A stretch of DNA of 64,000 nucleotides, from positions 266,605,551 through 266,669,550 of the forward strand of contig CP136061.1 of the NCBI GenBank assembly GCA_032622095.1, in the 5' to 3' direction. The DNA comes from Siphonodentalium dalli. Taxonomy: Eukaryota; Mollusca; Scaphopoda; Gadilida; Siphonodentaliidae. Positions 56,874-64,000 of the stretch are shown piece after piece. Within the stretch, counting starts at the first letter, position 1. The number at the start of each line of letters is the position of its first letter. The translations under genes and the position numbers were made by a program. The notes below the pieces were generated by a model. That model saw only the letters and a program-made list of their open reading frames with translations, had not been told where the DNA came from and did no database searches.

Positions 56874-58107
56874 TCTGAATTCCGAGATGTACTAAAGCAT
56901 AATGTTGATTTGCGAATAATTATTCAACGTCCAGCAAATATATCGATGAGTGCGGAGAAAGCGGCGCCACCTCAGGATAGACAGAAGATGTGCTCGCAGT
57001 CACGATTCCGTATATTTTCACATCCGGACATAATCAAGGAAGCAGTGGGCTTCAACCTACCTGGTAGCCCATGTCCACCAGTGGAAAATCCTGAGTTTGA
57101 CTTTCTCTCGGAAAAGCATACATTACTTAGTAGACAAAATTCCTCGGAAATTAGTGTAACTTGTGAAGATTCTCTGAACTGTACCCGAGTCAAGTGTCAG
57201 GGAAAAGAGGTCGATCTTACTAGCAGCCAGTTGTTTAACCTAAGAAAAATAATTAACTTCGTTCATTCAGAAAAGGTGAAACTTAGGAGAGTTCGACTAA
57301 TAGTTTGTGGGACAGAAGCTGTAAATTTCGCTGAATTTCTCACACAAAATAATGTGGCATCTTCACATAGTTGTGCTCTGTATAACTTGTCCAGGTTCTC
57401 TATTACGATGAACAAGAATAAAAGTCTAATTATCAACGAATGGAACAATGAATCATCCACCACAATTCCGAAGTCGTCCTGTGATTCAGGTTCGCGGTCT
57501 TCAGATGATCAAACTTCTGGTATGTTTTCCGTTAATGTGGAAATGTTTGTTTTCCAAAATGAGAAGTTTTATCACCACTACAGTCACCTACTCTTCTCCG
57601 CGACTGCTTTACTTATTGTGACGTTCGACTGCAATCGTGTTCTTGGGAACCCGCAGAACGAGATGATTAACCTTTCATCAATATTACATACCGCATCATG
57701 CCATAATATTCTCGGATCACAAATTACCTTATTTGGAATGGTGTCAAGTTCTGCCGAAAATAGTAACAGTTTGAGTGATGAAGTGAAAACTTTGTTCATG
57801 ACTTCTCATGGATACTGTTTGAAAAAATATGAAGTGCTACCACCAAATGTGATAACTATGGGGTGCTATGACAGACGCTATATGCTAATGAATCTCTTCG
57901 TTTCCGCACTTGGATCTGTTGATAGGCAGGAAGTAACTTCCGCGACTGCGGAGGCAGTGACTCAAATCGACCTGCTACAGTCTCGTAAAATGTTTAACTT
58001 ATCTTTCCTATTGAATGACATCGGTGAGATGCATTCTGGGGATAAAACGAGGATGTTCCATGAACTTCAGCAGCATAAGATCATCTGCTCGCAGCCGCTC
58101 AAGGAAG
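56874..58107 (+). CDS. PDZ/Roc-like protein, PDZ2 end and degenerate Roc-like domain
   Basis: SEFRDVLKHNVDLRIIIQRP completes PDZ2. A Ser/Cys-rich linker follows (SPCPPVENPEFD, SRQNSSEISV). From LRRVRLIVCGTEAVNFAEFL the order resembles a Roc domain. FVFQNEKFYHHYSHLLFSAT then ALLIVTFDCNRVL occupies the switch II, YxxH and FDL strand positions, followed by NLSSILHTASCHN and SQITLFGMVSSS, where Roc domains have LVGTHxD. No GxxxxGKS/T, no DxxG and no TKxD is present, so nucleotide binding is unlikely. The exon ends in phase 1 before GTGAGT at 58108. No continuation was found up to 64000, so the C-terminus lies beyond the window. The gene cannot be named; a divergent Roco protein is the best reading. 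Confidence 0.85.
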
Positions 58108-58880
58108 GTGAGTCTCAGTCGACATTGTTTAGATTCGGTAATGTGTAGATTGTTCGAGAGTCTCATTTTAAAGGCAGGGTCGGTGTTCGTTGCAGAAATG
58201 TTCATATTTGTTAAAATCACCATCAACAGAAGGAATATTAAAATATATATAGTTTTGTTCATATGCCAAACATAATCAGCGCGTAAATAGTACCAGTATA
58301 TTGTCGTCAATATGTACGATGGTGTATGCAAACAAGAGCCTGCTCGTGTTACAGAAGTTTTGCTTCTGTTTACATAACACAGCTCAATTCTATTGGTTAA
58401 TCACACACAAATGATATAAACGCTCTTTATTATTTCCATGTCAGGAAAACAATAACAAATAATGCTCTTTATGTTTACCATATCCGGATCTAAACAAAAG
58501 CCAGGTTCTGTAACGTTTTTTGCTTTTGTTTACATAACAAAGGAAAAACATTTTACAATAACCTACTGTTTATGCCATAGTTCTGATTGGTATAAGAACA
58601 AGGTCTGTATATTTTACTGTTCTTTTTGTTTATGGCGGTTTTTGACGGAGCTGAAATTATAACAGCATACACACCGCCAACGCCGCCCGTATCTTTAATG
58701 AGAACTACCATCAGGCCTGCAGGTTTAAAAATTATATGTAAAATATTTTGTGCTAAGGTAACCCATTGGTTAGCAGACTTGTTTTGTGCTTTCGGCCAAA
58801 AAAAAATATACCTGTGTTTCTGGTGACATGCAAGAAAAAAATAGGCATGGTCAGGTGGCTTTTCAATTTATTTAATTTTT
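58108..58880. other. Start of the next PDZ-gene intron; decayed foldback
   Basis: GTGAGT opens the intron. About 58325-58600 contains two foldbacks with TGTTACAGAAGTTTTGCTTC and TAAACAAAAG..AGGTTCTGTAAC / TTTTGTTTACATAACA motifs, and TTGGTATAAGAACAAGGTCT, related to 9612-9788. No exon was recognised. Confidence 0.55.
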
Positions 58881-61621
58881 AGTCGAGTTTTTCAAAAACT
58901 CGACTTATGGTTTGGCGAGGGACGGTTGGCGGGCGGGCGGGCAAATGGCGGGCTGACCTAAAGAATGCCTTATAACTTTGACATTTGTGAACGGATTCAA
59001 AAAAATTTTGGTATGTCAGTTGCTCCCAATGACTATTTACTGCCTGTAGAAAATGGGTCACATCCGAACTTTTTAACACGAATTATCCATCTTAGATGTT
59101 TTAAGTTTTTCACCGATAGCGCGATAACGCACGCAAATATTAACCAATTTCAACAATATTTGGTATATGAGACTCTTGCAACAATATCTCAGAGGAGTTC
59201 GAAAACCAGGTTTGTCCGAATTTTTTTTCCGGAGTTATGGGTCTTAGTTTGTCTATTTTTTAGCAATTTTATCACCGTTAGCGCGATAACTCGATGAAAT
59301 ATTAACCGATTTCAACAATATTTGGTATATGAGTCTCCTGCAACAATATCTCGGAGAGTTATGGGTCGTAGTTTGTCTATTTTTAGTCGAGTTTTTTTCC
59401 AAAACGGCGGACGGGCGGGCGGCGTGTTTTGCTTATAACTCAACCGTTTATTGACGGATTAAAATTTTGGTGTGTGAGTACATATCCATGCACGTAAGCT
59501 GCAGACAAAAAATCGGGTTCGTCCGCACATTTATTACAGAGTTATGGCCCGTTGCCATTTTTCACTGATTTTAGGCTCGTTAGCGCAACAACTTCAACAA
59601 ACGTTATCTGATTCGATTGAAATTTGGGATATAGGTGTCTCCCAAGACTATCTCGAAAACTGGCCTGGTCCGATAAAATTTGATAGAGTTATGGCCCTTA
59701 ATTAGTCATTTTTAACGAATTTTCAGCTCGTTAGCGCGATAACTTCAACAAACGTTATCCGATTTGATTGAAATTTGGTATATAGGTGTCTCCCATGAAT
59801 ATCTCGGTCGAGTTCGAAAACCGGCCAGGTCCGATAAAATTTGATAGAGTTATGGCCCTTAATTAGTCATTTTTTCACAAATTTTCAGCTCGTTAGCGCG
59901 ATAATTTAACAAACATCATCCTATTTGATTGAAATTTTGATATATAGGTGTCTCCCAAGAATACCTCGGACGAGTTAGAAAACCGGCCCGGTCCGATAAA
60001 ATTTGATAGAGTTATGGTCCTTAAGTAGTCATTTTGTACGAATTTTGAGCTCTTTAGCGCGATAACTTCAATAAACGTCATCCGATTCAACTAAAATTTG
60101 GTATATAAGTGTCTTCCAATAATATCCTGGACGAGTTCGAAAACCAGCCCGGTCCGATACAATTTGATAGAGTTATGGTCCTTAAGTAGTCATTTTGTAC
60201 AAATTTTTAGCTCGTTAGCGCGATAACTTCAACAAACGTCATTCGATTCAACTAAAATTTGGTATATAAGTGTCTTCCAATAATATCCTGGACGAGTTCG
60301 AAAACCAGCCTGGCCCAATAAAATTTGATAGAGTTATGGCCCTTAATTAGTCATTTTTCGTGAATTTTTAGCTCGTTAGCGCGATAACTTCAACAAACGT
60401 CCTCCGATTTGTTTAAAATTTGGAATAGACATACTTGCCAAGAATATTTCGGACAAGTTCGAAAACCAGCCTGGCCCGATAAAATTTGATAGAGTTATGG
60501 CCCTTAATTAGTCATTTTTCGTGAATTTTTAGCTCGTTAGCCCGATAACTTCAACAAACGTCCTCCGATTTGATAAAATTTAGAATATAGATACTTCCGA
60601 ACTTTTTCCCCTGAGTTATGACCCTTAGTTTGTGAATTCTTCGCGATTTTGAGGCCGTTAGCGCGATAACTTGAACAAATATTAACCGATTTTACCTATT
60701 AATTAGTCTACCGATACTGATGCACACCAATTGGCGGTAGCCACCGAAAACGAGACACAGCATCTCTGATGCCACCTCTTGTTATCAATTTATCACCGTT
60801 AGCGCCATAACTCGATGAAATATTAACCGATTTCAACCATATTTGTTATATGTGTCTCCTGCAACAAGATCTCGGACGAGTTCGAAAAGCAGGTTTGTCC
60901 GATTTTTTTTCGCGGAGTTATGGGTCTTAGTTCGTCTATTTTTAGCAATTTTATCACCGTTAGCGTGATAACTCAATGAAATATTAACCGATTTCAACAA
61001 TATTTGGTATATGAGTCTCCTGCAACAATATCTCGGACGAGTTCGAAAATCAGATTTGTCTGAATATTTTTCGCAGAGTTATGGGTCTTAGTTTGTCTAT
61101 GTTTAGCAATTTTATCACCGTTAGCGCGATAACTCGATGAGATATTAACCGATTTCAACAATATTTGGTATATGAGTCTCCTGCAACAATATCTCGGACG
61201 AGTTCGAAAACCAGGTTTGTCCGAATTTTTTTCCGCAGAGTTATAGGTCTTAGTTTGTCTATTTTTAGCAATGTTATCACCGTTAGCGTGATAACTCAAT
61301 GAAATATTAACCGATTTAAACAATATTTGGTATATGAGTCTATTGCAACAATATCTCGGACGAGTTTGAAAACCTGGTTTGTCCGAATTTATTTTCTGGA
61401 GTTATGGGTCTTAGTTTGTCTATTTTAATCACAATTTTATCACCGTTAGTGCGATAACTCAATGAAATATTAACGGATTCAATTGATATTTGGTATATAG
61501 GTCTATTGCAATAATATACCACCGTCCAACTTTTTTTCCCGGATTTGTGCACCTTATTGGCAGAAGTTTGGTTCGACTGCCAAAAAAATCGACAAAAGCA
61601 TCTTAGATGCGTACCCCTTGT
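58881..61621. mobile_element. Outer GTCGAG core-repeat element (second subfamily)
   Basis: The left hairpin is AGTCGAG-TTTTTCAAAAA-CTCGACT and the right end GATGCGTACCCCTTGTTTT. Cores of about 161 bp carry GTTATGGGTCTTAGTTTGTC, ATTTTATCACCGTTAGCGCG and GTATATGAGTCTCCTGCAAC, a subfamily diverged from the GTTATGGCCC cores. It is split by an inner element at 59385-60782; cores of the same outer type stand on both sides of the break. Confidence 0.82.
59385..60782. mobile_element. Inner GTCGAG core-repeat element nested in the outer one
   Basis: Begins AGTCGAGTTTTTTTCC and the GGCGGGCGGGCGGCG patch, and has about seven GTTATGGCCC-type cores of 161-162 bp. It ends GATGCCACCTCTTGT, matching 10941-12230. 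The outer core reads GTCTATTTT before and TATCAATTTTATCACCG-like sequence after, so insertion fell in the T-run of the outer unit. The left hairpin is damaged (CTCGAC lost). Confidence 0.8.
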
Positions 61622-61731
61622 TTTATTTCATTTTCAGCTTTGCTCAAAATAAATATGAATACCCCCAGACTGCTTCTGCTTGTTATTAATGTACTACAAA
61701 ATAATAAAACTAAGTACATATTATCAGAATA

Positions 61732-62998
61732 CAGTGTTCACGCTGGACCGAAAAAAACTTTAGCCAAAATTTTAGCCAAATGAAAATTTTATTAGCCAAA
61801 TGAAAAAAACTTTAGCCAAATGTTTTTTGGCCAAATTAAAAACAATTTGGCCAAATTAAATCATCGTTTTCTGGTCGGTTCACAATTAATGACTAAAATA
61901 TTTGTTTTAAACTTTATTTGTTATACTCAGAATGAAAACATAATTAAAACAACACAAAAACAACTTTAAAATCAATATTATAGGAACATATCATCACATA
62001 TCACATAACACACAGGCAGATCAATTTATAAAACATTAATATAAAATACGACGGGATTTCACGTCGGACCATGCGCACGGACCACAGCCGCTAACAATGG
62101 CTTATTATAGTAAGGTGTTAACTGGTGAATATCTATTGTATTCAAATCTTTTATGAAGTTAAGCCAGGGATACATTTAATGACACACATTGCGTAACCAC
62201 TGAGTTAAGAACTGCTCTTCTATCACGAACAAAGCAGACGGCTTAATTAATTACATAACCAGTATACAGCTTATACGTTTTGATGATTAGATGATGATGG
62301 AAATTGTGAATGATGGATACTATTCCGATCCGCCTATTTATTGGACATTACAAAAACACCTTAAAACAGCAGCGGTATCACTAGTTAATCACCTATTCAT
62401 TGTGCTCACTGATGACAACTCTCTTCAAAGCATACATGTTTCGTATTGTTTACATAGTCGGTGTCATCGACGGCGTATAAACAAAAAATCACTCTTTAAA
62501 ACAACAGCGTCACCACTAGGTATTCACCTATTAATTGTGCTCACTGATAACAACTCTCTTCAAAGCATACATGTTTCGTATTGTTTACATAGTCGGTGTC
62601 ATCGACGGCGTATAAACAAAAAATCACTCTTTAAAACAACAGCGTCACCACTAGGTATTCACCTATTAATTGTGCTCACTGATAACAACTCTCTTCAAAG
62701 CATATATATAAACAAAATTACTGATCAGATGTCAATCAGTTGTATAATGTTCCCTTTGTACAGCCGCCACACGGAATGATATTTCATAAGTACGAAAATA
62801 ACGAAATACCGGTACTTTCGTCACCTAACTTCGTCTTGCATGTCGATCTATTGAGCGCTTTTATTAATTAGCTTTCTGACTCCATGATTTCCGTCTCCAT
62901 TTTGGGTCAAAAAAAGTTTAGCCAAAAGTTTAGCCAAATGAAATTTTTATTAGCCAAATTCGAAAAAGATTATTTGGCTACCGACAGCGTGAACACTG
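61732..62998. mobile_element. hAT-like element, 1267 bp, 8-bp target duplication
   Basis: Ends CAGTGTTCACGCTG and CAGCGTGAACACTG are perfect inverted repeats. TCAGAATA abuts both sides (61724-61731, 62999-63006). Both sub-ends carry repeated TTAGCCAAA motifs in mirrored order. The interior includes a 135-bp tandem repeat at about 62376-62710, which gives an artefactual 162-codon frame. No transposase, so non-autonomous. CAGNGTTC ends and an 8-bp duplication fit hAT. Confidence 0.92.
62376..62710 (+). repeat. 135-bp tandem repeat inside the hAT-like element
   Basis: Two and a half copies with a 135-bp period: CACCACTAGGTATTCACCTA at 62511 and 62646, with a diverged first copy at about 62376. 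The period is a multiple of three, so a repeated 45-residue frame stays open. The internal GTTTACATAGTCGGTGTCAT block is identical in the first two copies. Confidence 0.9.
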
Positions 62999-63006
62999 TC
63001 AGAATA

Positions 63007-64000
63007 TAGTGTAATTTATTGTTTTATTGAATAAAACATGAAAAAATAAGTTTGTTTGCATGTGACTTAATTAAAGTGTTGTATAATTTCCGGTTTAACA
63101 GTACATGTTTTACACGGAAATGAATCAGTTTACACAGAAAATAAAATTGGATGTGTACTAATTTGGCAAAATTAATAAAATGAAAATGGTCGGGGTGCCG
63201 GAATAAGGGTGGTCGGGTCTCCAGAAACACATGTCTTTTTTATTTTGGCCTTAGGCAACCCATTGGTTAGCAGAAGAGTTAGACAAACTGTTATAATCAC
63301 TACAACTTGTATTTATAATGAAGACATTATGTACTTATTCGGGTGAGTGAAACTAATAAGTTAGTATTCAGGCGCTATGCCAACTGGAGGAATATACGGT
63401 ATCATTCTAGTAACATCGCCGAAAATTTCAAACAAATCGACCTTACCATTCCATAGAAAACATCGTCTGAACTACGCGCAATTGTAAATATTTACTTCTT
63501 GCTTCGGGACGCTACTATCTGCGAATAGGCAACGAAAACGATTTCGCCATCGAGAGTCACTACTGTATTTAATTAATATACAAGAATGACGGTGGGTGGA
63601 GGTACATGTATTATTTATTTATTTGTCGGCTTATATATTATGCAATAGTAATGGGACTTGGGTCAACTACTTTGAGCAAGATTATTCTCCATTTCTATTT
63701 GATCACCCTACCGGAGAGTTTCACATCACTTTAAAGGAATATGTCCTGAAAAAAATATTGGTATTTTCTTTCAATTATCGATAATACATTTTTAAAATGA
63801 TCATTTTGTTCATATAATTTAATATTCGGCCGCTGAAGTTAGCTGAAGATTTTGTGTTGTAGACGAAGTCACGAGTTTGCAGTGCGATCACGTGATTGTC
63901 ACATGTATAGTCTATGTATACACCACAGACAAGACTTAATTCCAATTGTTGATATGATGCCATATCTGGTATACCAGTATTTATTCTATACGCACGCACG
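63007..64000 (+). repeat. Dispersed ~380-bp repeat, copy 2, and flanks
   Basis: 63340-63745 matches 53410-53790 in order and strand (GTGAAACTAATAAGTTAGTA, GCGCTATGCCAACT, CCATCGAGAGTCA, GCAAGATTATTCTCCATTTC, TTTCACATCACTTTAAAG). 63241-63285 shares AACCCATTGGTTAGCAGA with 58759-58778. 63746-64000 has no feature. Confidence 0.7.

Noticed and set aside
62291-62779. 162-codon frame with repeated 45-residue blocks
   Set aside because: It lies wholly in a hAT-like element and arises from a 135-bp tandem repeat in frame; no domain or exon signals.

Overview
The window is AT-rich, intron-bearing animal nuclear DNA, most likely from a mollusc and probably a bivalve. The evidence is GT-AG introns with the first coding intron near 10 kb, a TIFA-like innate-immunity gene, and a dense load of short non-autonomous DNA transposons. 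Core-repeat elements of about 162 bp carrying the phrase GAGTTATGGCCC also match my memory of bivalve genomes. No search could be run, so the species is not assigned. No rRNA, tRNA, CRISPR or prokaryotic gene was seen.

Only two protein-coding loci can be supported. (1) On the minus strand, 19423-20541 is one intact coding exon for a 372-residue FHA-domain protein resembling TIFA. It keeps an N-terminal threonine in a DTE context and has a long Pro/Gln/Asn/Gly-rich tail. A splice acceptor just upstream shows that a 5' leader exon exists. (2) On the plus strand, a gene of at least 19 kb runs from about 39.2 kb to 58.1 kb. Five exons (39371-39521, 49387-49876, 52477-52901, 56399-56536, 56874-58107) join with consistent phases. 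They encode two PDZ domains, each interrupted by introns, followed by a domain resembling the Roc (Ras-of-complex) GTPase fold but without nucleotide-binding motifs. The 3' part lies beyond the window, and the first exon is uncertain.

Layout: 1-4566 is a satellite of 70/67/61-bp units with a 2913-bp higher-order period. 4.6-19.3 kb is a mosaic of foldback MITEs and core-repeat elements. 19.4-20.9 kb is the TIFA-like gene. 21-39 kb holds MITEs, a 70-bp tandem array, a 932-bp TIR element with a 10-bp target duplication, a 1160-bp hAT-like element, and a 375-bp near-perfect palindrome. The first large intron of the PDZ gene (39522-49386) contains a giant imperfect inverted repeat (about 39.55-45.29 kb) and arrays of GCCATCTTGG-type motifs. 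Later introns carry a 25-bp tandem array, nested MITEs and a 33-bp minisatellite built from splice-acceptor-like sequence. 58.1-64 kb holds nested core-repeat elements and a 1267-bp hAT-like element with an 8-bp target duplication.

The strongest signal is the transposon record. At least six insertions can be read against an empty site or a perfect target duplication inside the same window, which defines termini and target sites for several small DNA-transposon families. None has a recognisable transposase here.
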